The notes under the pieces were generated by a model. That model saw nothing but the letters and a program-made list of their open reading frames with translations, had not been told where the DNA came from and did not search any database. Below are positions 53,736 through 64,000 of a stretch of 64,000 nt of DNA, in pieces. The stretch comes from Trichostrongylus colubriformis (lineage: Eukaryota; Nematoda; Chromadorea; Rhabditida; Trichostrongylidae): NCBI GenBank assembly GCA_963978905.1, contig OZ022261.1, positions 16,279,475-16,343,474 on the forward strand, read 5' to 3'. A program made the position numbers and the translations under genes. The first letter of the stretch is position 1, and every line of letters begins with the position of its first letter.

Positions 53736-56700
53736 CGAACGGGCTCCTATAATGAACCAAATCGAATGACGCTAACAAGGTTGCGATCCACCATACAACA
53801 ACTAGTAAACCGAGAGTTGTCATGAATATCAGCTGAAACACCAGAACGATGAGTATGGATTGCGTAACCCAGCAAACAATATAAGTGTTCTTGAATAGAA
53901 GTTCAGTAAGCCGCCCAGAATAGTAAATAGTACGCTTGCGCTCCGTGGTTCACGATGGTGTTCGCGCGGGAGGTGGGGGGGGGGGGGGGGGAGATTTCAC
54001 ACAAGCTATCTTCCAGTCAATCAAAAAGGATCGTTTTAGTTCCTCTTCATAGCACAGCAATGAAGACGCAGCATCAACAGCAATCTTATAACTCTCCAAG
54101 CGTTCTTTCCCTACTTCAAGACACATTCTGCAGTCACTAAAAAGAGGGGATCTGACCGGAGAGTCATTGGGAGGTGAGCCTAGGAGCTTTTTGCCGCGCC
54201 TCCTTTCAGGCTTTACTTTCGGTGAGAATCCAGCGCAATCCCATCTTTTGACCAACACTTACTCAGCCTTCGTGCATCTGAGGGGCATTAGTATCTTTTT
54301 GTATTACCTCCTCTCATAATCATGAATTTGAACAATATTGTTCGGTCGTGGCAAAAATAATGGCAGTTTTGAAGAAAATATTTTGAAGTATTATAAGTTG
54401 TTTTGAAGTGTGCTTTGAAAGAAATAACGATCAAAAGAATTAACACATCTCTGCCTACATAAAGGCAGTTTGGATATCCCGGCAGCATAAAATGCTGGAG
54501 TTCTGGAATCGACGAAATTGTTGAATTTCTTTTCTACGTCGCCTTGGTAGCACTTCTCGCGTGAAGAAATTCCGAGATGCTTGAAGAAGTGATGATCCGT
54601 AGGGGAGAGGTCTGGTGAGTATGGTGGATGGTCGAGAGTTCCAAATCCCAACTTCATCAATTTTTTTCGTCATCAATGGAACATGCAGTCGAGCGCTGTC
54701 ATGCAGTAGGATCGCTACTCTTTCTGTTAATCAGTGCCGTCTGAATCCAATGCAGTTTTTGGTGCATTTTTTCGATTTCCTAACAGTACTTCCCCACTGT
54801 GATGGCTTCTCTGTGAGCCAGGAAGCTGTGGTGGATCAAATCGGCTGTGGACCACCAAACAATCACCAGGACCTTTTTTGGTGCAACTCCGGCTATAGGA
54901 AATGTTTGGAAGCTTCGTCGTGATCGAACCACCTTCCGGACCGTCGTCTATTGTTGTATTCGATTCATTTTTCGTCACACGTCACAATGCGTTGCAGAAA
55001 AGGATCTTTTTTGTTCCACCAAAGATGAGACTAACAGACTTCGAGACAACGAGATTGCTGGTGCTCAGTCAATTCATGCGAGATCCACTTGTCAACTTTT
55101 TCTACCCTCCCAATTCCTTCGAGCGACATGCTGCAGTTCCGAAGTCAACTGCTAGCTTTTCAGCAATTTTCCTTGTGCATGCTCTTGAGTTGGCTTCTAT
55201 ATGTGCCCTCAATTCGTCATCTTTAACTTCTAGTGGCCGGCCGCGTTCCTCCTGATCTTCCAGGGTGGTCTCCATTTTGGACGTTGTCGCACCACCTACG
55301 CGGTGCGCTCATTTATAGTACCTTTGTCCATGCGTTGGTGATATTCCTAGCTGCTTGCGCAGCATTACGGCCGAGTTTGTACTCGTAAAGCGTGATGTGT
55401 CGGATTTCGTGTCTTGACAACATCTTCGCTGGTGACCCAAAATCGTAGAAGAAACGGTGGCAGAGAAACGTGAAAAATTGTAAGATAGCTTGAAAATGTC
55501 TCCCAGCGCTATATTAAATCACTATATTTGCCTAAGTTTCGATTAATTATGATCAGTGGAACATAGCAGGTGCGAAAACGGTCATTATTTTTGCCACGAC
55601 CTGATACATGAAAAGGTTCTCCACCAGAAATTATGGGCTGCGATATATTATATAACTTTTCAGTGTATCGTTAAGTCAGCGCAACAAGGCTCCCCCCATT
55701 CGAGAAATCCTCGACGGACAATCGGATTTGATCCCCGTTGGGATGGGGAACGTAATCCGAAGCTCACAACGTGCCAAAGTGAGGCCGATGGTAACTTATC
55801 GAAGGCTCTGCAGCACTTAGTGTATAGCTGTGGGGCAAGTTTCCTGTCGAAGGGTCGGTGCAAAAATCATGGAATCATGGGGTGTGAATAAAAAGATCAG
55901 TTGAAGGCACATTTCGCGATAATCTGACGGGTCAATTTACCTTGTTGAAACATCTGATCCTTGGAAAACTAGTCTTGCTGCACCTTTTCCGCGTCGCCCC
56001 GGTGAGCTATCACGGCCCTACACCTGCTCGCTCCCACTGCGACGCACCCACTGGAGCTCTCTTATTGGTCAACTGAGCAAAATGGGCGGCGTCGCAGTGG
56101 GTTCGAGCCAGTGTAGGGCCGTGATAGCGCACCGGGACGACGCGAAGAGGTGCAGCCAGACTAGCCATTAGCTATTTCATTTGCCACTACCACTGCGAGC
56201 ATGGATCGGTTCTAGGGAGCTGCTGTATAGGCAGAAAAGCCGGCTGTACGCACTTGGATTATGAATGGAAGTCTTAGGCATAGCATATTCCCAAACGAGA
56301 GAGCGAACGGCAGTCGCCCCTGAAAGATCATCATTGATCCCCTGAAAGAGGGGATCGTTTCGGGTACAATGGATGATATTCCCCAATGAATGATGGAAAA
56401 TTTCGCCGTTTGCGTTTGCGCAAAAAAAGTTCTCACCCAGGCTTCCTTGATAGAATGGGGCCTGTGTTTTCCTCTCTAAAGCATACTGCAAAGTGCAACC
56501 CCACTGACTAGGCAGCTGAGGAAGTGCAACCCCACTGACTAGGCATTCGAAAACTGACTAGCCACATAAGACGTGAAGGAATTTACGACAGTTCAGAGTG
56601 AGGTCCTTTAGAATTTGGCCAGATTTTTCTCGGCTAGTATCTGATCGGATAAAATTGATTTCATTTCTTTCTTTGTAGAAGTGTGGCATACCTCCAGCAA

Positions 56701-59700
56701 ATATTGGAAGGTGGCTTCTTGTAGACCTTGTGCTCGAAAACGGAACACAAAAATGCTTTGCAGGAAGTTACGACCATACAAGAAAGGGGTTGAAATTTAT
56801 TCAATTTTTTTAATGAAATTTAAACCTACAGAAATAGGTGGTTAGGGAAGGTTAAGCTCCGGATGTATTCGCCTACGAGTTATCAAAAATGCAGTTTACG
56901 TCACTTTGAAGAACTAAGATTTTGGAAACTTGCAACTGCTAAAAAACGGCCATTTACTGCAGAAAAGATAACGCGTGCTACCGCGATTGCGTCACTGTCG
57001 TGCGGACCGGTTTACGCGCCAACCCTCATCCCAGCGAGTGCTTCAGAGCATGATTTTTTACACCATGAATCTGGAGTGTGTTGGTGAAGTTTTGGTCATG
57101 CGAGGCTTGTCTGTGTTTAACGTTCAACAAGTTTGATACGCAATTAATGCAGGGATATTCAACAGTTTGAGCTCCCCTCCCTCTCTGCGATGACGCCGGA
57201 TCATTTCTAACTATTCATTTCCTGCAATCAGTAAGAAGGGTGGGGTTAAGGCTATTTACCTTGCACGCAAAAATATTGTTTGAAGGGCTGCTTATGTCGC
57301 AATTACACAGAGTGTGCTAAGTCCTAGTAGCTTTTGCGAAAGAGTTTGCACTTGTTCAGAACTTGGCAGGCATCTGATTTCGACCAACAGAAATGTCAGC
57401 ATTCAGGGAAAAAAATTGGTATCAAATGTGGTGAGCATCAGGAATGAGTGAGGGATTCAATCTGCAACTCATTCAGTTTTCGGGACGCGACCTAAAAGAG
57501 TGCTTGTCACCAACTGCATGCTAAAAATCAGTACGTAGATATCCTCACCACAGAGGATCATCTCTTTCTGCGTTTTAACCTAGCCTTGATCAACTGAACC
57601 TTCGAGCAACTCATTATCATTCCGGGGAATAACAAAACATTAAATACTGTTCCAACGGCATGCCTTCTTCCCTTGCAGAGTTCAAGCTTGTAGTTGCTTC
57701 CGTTGGTGTTCAAACAAATTAAACAAATCAAATAAAAATCTAAAGGCATTTCATTCATAAAGTGTTCCAAGGTAAAAGTAAAAGAATGATTTTTTAAGCA
57801 TTGGTCAATCCCTCCTTGGGATACGTCGCACATTCTAGTTCCATTCAGAATCGCGGTGGCAGGTGAATGTGGCGTGGACTATACAATACCTTGCGGTTGT
57901 CAGCTAATGTACAAGTCAGGCTTTATCCTTGCAGACTAATGTGGTCCAAATTATCCACCCAAAGGGATGGAAGCTTGGTTAGATTAGGCTGGCATTTGAT
58001 TTGATTCCCTCACCGTGAACGTGAAAGTGCATGCCCGCGGCTGCCACTACACCACCGCTGGCCTAAAAAATGTCTTATTCACTGTAAAAGTGCCCTGATA
58101 AACAATGGAGTTTCAAGAAAAGCATAACATACTTGTGATGAGAAGGAAAGGCAATCGCTTGTCTATCCACACAGCATAGTGGAAAGTAAACTGATGTAGT
58201 TAAGATAACGTTCAAATTTATATTCATATAGTTAACGCGCAAAACCGATCGGAAGTACACTCACATGTGAAATAAGAATTTTTCAGTGGTCATTTATGAC
58301 TTGTTACCTGAGTGCTTATAAGTAATGATGCTTGATCTTATTACTAATATTATATGATTAATATTATAATAGTGGCATGTTAATTATAAGAATCACAATA
58401 AGATAAGGTTTTACCTGCCCGTGGAACAATAATAGAGACCTAGGTGTTTCGGTAGAGATTCTATGCTAACTAAACTGCAGGGCACTGCTCGAAGGCTAGT
58501 TAAGTGGGTCAAAGTGTATTGACCGTAGACCATTGGTTGGGTAGTCTGTTCGAAATGACCCACCACATGGTTAATCCTTTCTTTACAGTCGCCGCTATAG
58601 CTCAGTAGTAACGGAAACGTTCCACAGGCGGAGGTGCAGGGCTTGCTCCGCTATTCACCACCTGGATGTGTCATTTCATGGGGTGTGTTGCAAGTGTTCC
58701 GTTTCTAGAGGTCGGCACCGAACTGTGTCACCGCCCTTCGCGAGTTGTCCGAATGGTGGCGTGTCCTGCCGTCTGGGCTCTCCCAGATTTGCCTCAGCCT
58801 TTTAAGGGGAGAAGCTTTGGCAGCGTGTTTTACCTGTCTTTACCTGATTGCAATCCGCCGCGCAACCTGACCTGACCTCACCAGTCGGAACACTTGCACT
58901 CCACCCCATTTCATGCCGTCGATGTTTCATTGCTGTGAAGCTTTGACGTCTCGAAACTCGCCTCCGAACAGCGCTACACAGTTTTGAATTTGGTATTCGT
59001 AATCAGTACTTGAGACCTATCAGTACACCAAAAAGTCTCCATTCAAAATTCCATGAGAAATTAAAGACAGTGTTAGGGATAATGTGGACGATAAGAAATC
59101 CCAAAAGGAGTCATTTAGTGAAAAATTACGGGTATGAAAGGCTTATGCATGGCGAAATCCTCCGCGAAAGGCGCCCCTTCGAGCTGTGGCGGAGGCGGTT
59201 TCGTCAGGGCAAGCCGCCTTGGTTTAGGGCAACCCGCCTCTAGGCGACGTGATTAGTGGTTGGTCACGCTGAGGTTGGTCAAGGAAATCGGCAGGATTGA
59301 AAGTATCGCAGCGCGCTTTCTCACTTTTAGCTTGAAGCTCACCACATGAAAATAGATGCTGCCGCATTTCCGAACATCCCCTCATGTTTACCTCCTGGTT
59401 ATGCCAATGGAAAACCTATGCGGACTACCCGCCTCTTGACGGAAAGGTCGTCCGCGCCTAGAACCAACGGTGAAAAGAGGTCCTATTTCTCGGGTATTTG
59501 GCCGTTTCCATACGTTATTTCTCTACTGTCCTACTAGTGGGCATCTCGGCTTTCATATTCACTACTTCTTTTACTTTTCGTCCGAATTTCCCCTTAAGCA
59601 GCCTTTAAGCTTTTTCCTTGTTACTGCTGGATGACCTCACTTGCTCTTTAAAGACAGTGTTTGGGATAATGTGGGTGACAGGGAATCCCAAAAGGAGGCA

Positions 59701-61256
59701 TTGACTGAAAAATTACGGGTATGAAAGGCTTATGCATGGCGAAATCCTCCGCGAAAGGCGCCCCTTCGAGCTGTGGCGGAGGCGGTTTCGTCAGGGCAAG
59801 CCGCCTTGGTTTAGGGCAACCCGCCTCTAGGCGACGTGATTAGTGGTTGGTCACGCTGAGGTTGGTCAAGGAAATCGGCAGGATTGAAAGTATCGCAGCG
59901 CGCTTCCTCACTTTTAGCTTGAAGCTCACCACATGAAAATAGATGCTGCCGCATTTCCGAACATCCCTTCATGTTTACGTCTTGGTAATGCCAATGGGAA
60001 ACCTATGCGGACTACCCGCTCTTGACGGAAAAGTCGTCCGCGCCTGAACCAACGGTGGGAAGGGGTCATATTTCTCGGATTTTGGCCATTTCCATCCGTT
60101 TTTTCTCCACTGTCTTGTTACTAAGCATCTCGGCTTCATATTCACTACTTCTTTTACTTTTCGTCCGAACTTCCCCTAAAGCTGCCTTTAAGTGCAGTTA
60201 TGAGACAATTTGACGTCATCACATTTCACTCTATTTTGCAAGCATGGTTGCTGAAATCTTAGTGATGAAAAAAGGACCGCAATCCTATTCAGCTCACCAT
60301 ATTTTGAAGGTCTGTATCACTGAAGCAAAAAATAACAGGTACCATTTATTACTTCCTTTTTCTTATGAAGGCAAGGCAAGCGAAAAGGCAAGACCAGCTG
60401 ACTAAGTACAATGCAGAGTTATGTCATTTCCAGCGCAAATTGCCCTTGCCCAAATACCTCGGATAGTGATCTTTAGTTTTAAGCTAACCCCATTTCTGAT
60501 GTTGTGAAGTTTGTTTGAGAATCAAACGCAGCTTCAGGTTGCAATGATCAGAACACGAAAAGCTATTAGATGAACTCAGTTAATGATTAGAGAAAGGCTA
60601 CATGAACTTCGGAGGTTGACGATGGTCAGACTAGTACAGTTGTTTTCTTGGGGCGGTGCATCTTTTGATAGAGACTAGGCTCCACCTCTTTTGGGCCGCC
60701 ACGGTGATGCATCACTCCCGCTCGAATAGGGCTAGCCACGCTCAGTTATCCCAGGTAACCAAAAATGTTCCTAATGCGCCAAGGTGATCTCGCTAGTTGA
60801 GAAAGAAAAATGAGAGGGTAGTTGAGTGGAAAGAGCACAGAAGATGCGCACTATGAATCAGATCAATGGAGTGAACGGCAGCGGGCAACTACATATCTGT
60901 TGCATGAACGCACATTTCAGCTACAAAGGAAAATTGATAAAATCAAATTGACTGTGCCGATTGTCGAATAGTGTCGTACTCACCTGCAACGTTAAGAAAG
61001 GCAAAAGGAGGCAAGGATTGCGTTTAATAATACCCACAAAATACAACAATGTAATGCACCCGTGAAGAAAAAATACACCTGAAATTGAGCTTCTGATGTC
61101 CATTAAATACGGGCAATCATTTCCTGGAAGTGAAATAAAGAACTCACATGTGAATATTGCCCCACTCAAATTCCCAGCCCTTGAGTAGGAGTACTCGTAG
61201 ATTGCTAATGCAAATTCACATAGGCAAATTATAAGTGACAACGCGGAACAGACGAG
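53736..61256 (-). CDS. Multi-pass membrane protein, two exons seen, ~7-kb intron
   Basis: Exon 61256-60984 (273 nt, acceptor GTTTCAG, donor CAG|GTGAGT) encodes LVCSALSLIICLCEFALAI (membrane span), a loop with CPYLMD and FFLHGCITLLYFVGIIKRNPCLLLPFLTLQ (second span plus the I..R.P.LL.PF...Q pattern seen in nematode LAPTM-like four-span proteins). Exon 53889-53736 (acceptor TATTCAAG, donor TTCG|GTAAGT) begins NTYIVCW and carries two hydrophobic runs (SILIVLVFQLIFMTTLGLLV, WWIATLLASF). Both junctions fit phase 0, so they could be one protein, but the intron would be 7 kb and hold the mariner, SINE and tandem duplication. A possible further upstream exon lies near 63130-62923. The link between exons is inference. 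Confidence 0.45.
54341..55604 (-). mobile_element. mariner transposon, nearly full length, inactive
   Basis: The left end (54341) TTCGGTCGTGGCAAAAATAA and the right end (reverse complement, TCAGGTCGTGGCAAAAATAA) form ~28-bp terminal inverted repeats. TA follows the right end; the left flank is TG. Length 1264 bp, as usual for mariner. The transposase is on the minus strand and broken by several stops. Relatives of this type are known from hookworms (bandit). Confidence 0.9.
54391..55420 (-). pseudogene. mariner transposase, broken
   Basis: The N-terminus starts near MLSRHEIRHITLYEYKLGRNAAQAA (about 55420). Then come PRR and a block ending in RPLEVKDDELRAHIEANSRACTRKI. The C-terminal open frame 54660-54391 holds LDHPPYSPDLSPTDHHFFKHL, the mariner signature with the last catalytic Asp in SPDLSPTD. 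At least five stops and frame changes interrupt it, so no full enzyme is made. Confidence 0.85.
55967..56165. repeat. Foldback MITE, ~80-bp arms
   Basis: Left arm 55967-56050 and right arm 56090-56165: ACTAGTCTTGCTGCACC..TTCCGCGTCGCCCCGGTG, AGCTATCACGGCCCTACACC and CCCACTGCGACGC, with reverse complements on the right (GCGTCGCAGTGGG..GTAGGGCCGTGATAGC..). The spacer is about 40 bases. It has no coding sequence. Confidence 0.75.
56335..56545. repeat. Short hairpin and short tandem repeat
   Basis: GATCCCCTGAAAGAGGGGATC at 56336-56356 is a perfect 9-bp stem. At 56491-56514 and 56522-56545 the 24-mer beginning AAGTGCAACCCCACTGACTA is repeated in tandem. Confidence 0.6.
56600..58590. other. Stretch without recognised gene (within the proposed large intron)
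   Basis: AT-rich, with no motif-bearing frame. The 91-codon minus-strand frame at 57833-57558 has no recognisable domain. Confidence 0.35.
58591..58880 (+). repeat. tRNA-derived SINE candidate
   Basis: Begins GCCGCTATAGCTCAGTAGTA, with TAGCTCAGTAGT matching the pol III A box. About 40 bases on, GGGCTTGCTCC is a degenerate B box. The rest (58740-58860) shares a ~100-bp block with the repeat at 19.2 kb. No poly(A) tail or target duplication was identified. Confidence 0.45.
59061..60193 (+). repeat. Tandem duplication, two ~587-bp units
   Basis: Unit 1 starts TTAAAGACAG at 59061 and unit 2 at 59648. The block from AAAAATTACGGGTATG to about 'CTTGACGGAAA' is nearly identical; some 5' and 3' edges diverge (for example GGGCATCTCGG versus AAGCATCTCGG). 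It has no gene and suggests recent unequal exchange or slippage. Confidence 0.85.
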
Positions 61257-61299
61257 CTGAAACACGCCCTGTACATTGAATATGTCTTAAAATCATAGG

Positions 61300-64000
61300 T
61301 GATTTTGTATTCACTGTTAGAAAATTGCTCAATTTTCACGCCACGCAGTCATAGTACGAGTTCCAAAGGCGCATCGAAAAAGCACAGTCCTAGAAAACCG
61401 AACCGTTGAAAGTGGCTACCAGTTTTGTTTTTTGTTTCTAATAAAAGGTAAACTCCTCAAAGGAACTATGGTGAGTTCGAGTAAAAAGGGTACAGTTCAG
61501 CAATCAAGTACGATGCATACGTTGGTGCCATCGTGTCCGAAAGGTTTCGCGTGCCACTTCATTGGCAAAAAATCTTGGGCTCGTAACTAGACAGGAGAAG
61601 CCACAGGAGTTACTGAGGTGATGCTAGAGGCAGGCGCCAATCGAATGCGAGACGCAGTTTTTTGTCGTAGAAATAAGTGATTGATGGATCACAATGAAAA
61701 AAGGCAATTCATTGAATCCGCGTTCGTGCAACTGTTGCCGCCGTTTGTACCCGTTGAATCCAAATTTGAATAGTAATTGTCTCAGCTCGATATGTCATTG
61801 CTCCTTGGTAGGACGAAGAGTCTCTTATGCGGGTCGCGGCAAAACTGCGATCCCTTGAGAAGCCTCACCATATCAGCAAGAATGAGTTCTCTTTGAAGAA
61901 TGGATGAACAGCTGACTCCTATATGAGTCCCTAGACTTTGATAAATTGGTTTCCGGCCCGAACACGCTCACGAGGACTATGATGGAGTGAATATTTCATC
62001 GAGCGCAGGTGATCGCTGTGCAAATCGGCCCTGGGGGCAGAGCTAGACCAGAGAATCGGAGTGTGAGGAGTAGTGCAGGCTCCACCCTCCAAGATATTTC
62101 GGAGAGAATGTCGATCGGGATGAAATTCCTGTAGTTTGGTGGTTATCGGTGCATTGATGTAGTGGTGAATTCATGGAGACTATTACGAAGTCACTGCTGC
62201 CGTGATCGCGCCTTGAGAGCCGGGCTCTGCCCTTCTGGGTCATCGAAATTAGGTCCGATGAGGTCGAAGAGGTATAATCTAGAGATGTGTGTGGCTCCTG
62301 ATGCAATCGTTAAGTAAGATCTGCTGCTTGGTCTTGACTCGAGTATCGTCGAGTGAGTGGAATTTCGATACTCTGTCGCACCGCCTCGCAGCAAACCCCT
62401 CTGGACTGCCCGAATGTTGCGTTGCTCGGCTATTTCCTCAGAGCATCCGGAGCACGAAGCCTGGGCTACCACTCACAATTCAATTACTGCTTTTAGAGCT
62501 ACTTCTACCAGAGCATGTGATGATTTACGCCTCGATCAAGAGGGCGAGGAAAATTATCTGCAGGATCATCTGCACTGATACTTTTCCTCGCCCTCTTCGT
62601 CATTGTGCCTGAGCTTTGGAAGTGTCTGTTGATCACATATACCAATGAAACTCAAGTTATCACCTTACTTCCTCTTAGCATGGTACCCTTCGTCAAGTGG
62701 TCAATTCTGACGCATCTTATATAAGAGATCCGTACACTCCTGCTGAATATTCGACTTCTGGACTTCTGTATCAGATAGAAGCAATTCTTTCAACAATCAG
62801 AGAATATCACTTCTCTCTGCAGGCATATACCCTTCTGCAACTACCCACGTTGCACCCTTATAACGGTAGGCCAGTGGGGAGCTAAGGACGCTCAGACAGC
62901 GCCTGGTAACAAACCACACTCACCCCTTCCTCCTCCCCCCACCCTTTATGAACGCGGTCGGTAGAAGCGGTGGCAACCACGTCGCCTACTTCCATTCCGC
63001 TCCTCGCCTCCTCCTCCGCCTTGCCTCTCGCCCTTTTGGTCTGGTTCTCTCGTCGAGCGTATTCATGAAGCAGTGCCATAGCGTATACTTGGAACAGCAC
63101 AAAAATCAGAGCTCAAGGTGTATTTGCTACTCATTCTTCTTTGGCTCAACTCGTCTGCTTTCATCAACTGACATTATGCGAAATGCCCCTCTATGAACGT
63201 TTTGAAAATAGCCGCTGTATAACTACACTTGCTACTGTTAAGAGGTAAGTTTGGTATAGTAGTGGCTGAATGTTTGCCCAAACTCGAGCACTGCTTCGAG
63301 AGGCTGCTGGATAAGAGTAGCGGTCTAGTGCCGTCGACCATTAAAAATGATGGTCGAAGCTGAAAAGGGCAAATAAAGAAGAAGAGGGACTACCGGACAT
63401 AGCGAGGAGCATCCAGAATGAGCATTACGCATGGACTGCTCCGAAAAGAAACCGTCAAGTGCCGAATTCATGGCCATTGCAAAACTCACTCTTAAAGTCG
63501 GCTTGTACTGCTTACATCCGTGCTCGTAGGTGCGAAACATGAAACAAGAGATGACGAACTGAATAGTTGTTTCAGTATCATATAAAATCTTATAATTCAG
63601 AAAATTTACGAGTTGGAGAGAGAAAGAGCTGCGAAATAGGCGAAATAGTCATAAATGCTGCGGATCAATTTGAAGTAGGTGTTGTCTTTTCTTACTGCTT
63701 TATTCCGTCATAAAACGAAGATCAAGGACATCACATCCAAATCCACATCTCGGATTGAGCATAACAAGCAGTAAAGGTACAGTTACGGTACAAAGAACTA
63801 ATTGTGAGGCAGAGGACAGCACTGTTGTTCCATTCCCCAATCCCCTACAATGCCGCTCCCATTTTTTGAAGAATCGACATCTGGCGACAGATTAACCGAC
63901 GCAAACAGTCGCATCGTCATAGCTTCATTTGAAGTGGATGAAATGGGAAGAAGTTGAAAGCGTTGGATTCGTCTTGATGGGACGAGTTCAACGATTTATG
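61300..64000. other. Right end of window, mostly unassigned
   Basis: A possible minus-strand exon lies at about 63130-62923: after an acceptor CTTGAG come FVLFQVYAMALLHEYARREN and a charged tail, with GGG|GTGAGT as donor. It could belong to the multi-pass protein gene, but this is weak. The rest shows no recognised motif. Confidence 0.3.
62531..62600. repeat. Perfect 15-bp stem hairpin
   Basis: AGAGGGCGAGGAAAA (62537-62551) and TTTTCCTCGCCCTCT (62581-62595) are perfect complements with a 29-base loop. Function unknown. Confidence 0.6.

Noticed and set aside
53970..53992. G-run near 53972-53990 as a regulatory G-quadruplex
   Set aside because: A single unbroken G run; slippage-prone and with no supporting context.
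1..64000. CRISPR arrays, bacterial operons, spliced-leader RNA or telomeric TTAGGC arrays
   Set aside because: I looked for regular short direct repeats, the nematode SL1 sequence and TTAGGC runs and saw none.

Overview
This window looks like gene-poor, transposon-rich nuclear DNA of a parasitic nematode, most likely a strongylid or hookworm-type species. Coding exons are short and separated by introns of about 50-60 bases with TTTCAG-type acceptors. The repeats belong to families common in such genomes: BEL/Pao, Ty3/mag-type, Penelope-like, mariner, Tc1, MULE and many foldback MITEs. There are no bacterial operons, ribosome binding sites, rRNA genes or CRISPR arrays. The species call is inference from this content.

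Layout. 1-1.8 kb: degenerate tandem repeat. 5.05-3.28 kb (-): exons of a CNNM-type metal transporter with two apparent lesions. 5.39-5.64 kb: inverted repeat. 10.42-7.16 kb (-): BEL/Pao retrotransposon lacking the RT core, RNase H and integrase. 15.2, 19.2 and 20.3-21.0 kb: MITE-like elements. 21.64-26.55 kb (+): nearly complete Ty3/gypsy element with two 261-bp LTRs, broken by one frameshift and one stop. 26.7 and 27.6 kb: an inverted pair of one MITE. 28.42-29.95 kb: Tc1-like element with ~200-bp terminal repeats. 31.1-31.7 kb: two adjacent foldbacks. 36.64-33.59 kb (-): five exons of an unrecognised membrane protein. 39.0 kb: pre-miRNA-like hairpin. 41.15-41.6 kb: mariner-derived palindrome. 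44.7-44.1 kb (-): decayed coding sequence. 46.25-46.88 kb: very long palindrome. 47.1-53.5 kb: two inverted Penelope-like copies enclosing a MULE-type transposase gene with a Tyr/Pro repeat region. 54.34-55.60 kb (-): mariner element. 56.0 kb: foldback. 61.26-53.74 kb (-): two exons of a multi-pass membrane protein. 58.6 kb: SINE-like repeat. 59.06-60.2 kb: recent 587-bp tandem duplication.

The likely host genes (CNNM-like, the 33.6-36.6 kb membrane protein, the multi-pass protein) are all on the minus strand. Mobile elements fill their introns and the space between them. Almost every coding sequence, host or transposon, carries at least one stop or single-base indel. This means either widespread decay or residual assembly errors. 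The most unusual features are the density of long perfect-to-near-perfect foldbacks (at least ten) and the composite at 47.8-53.5 kb.
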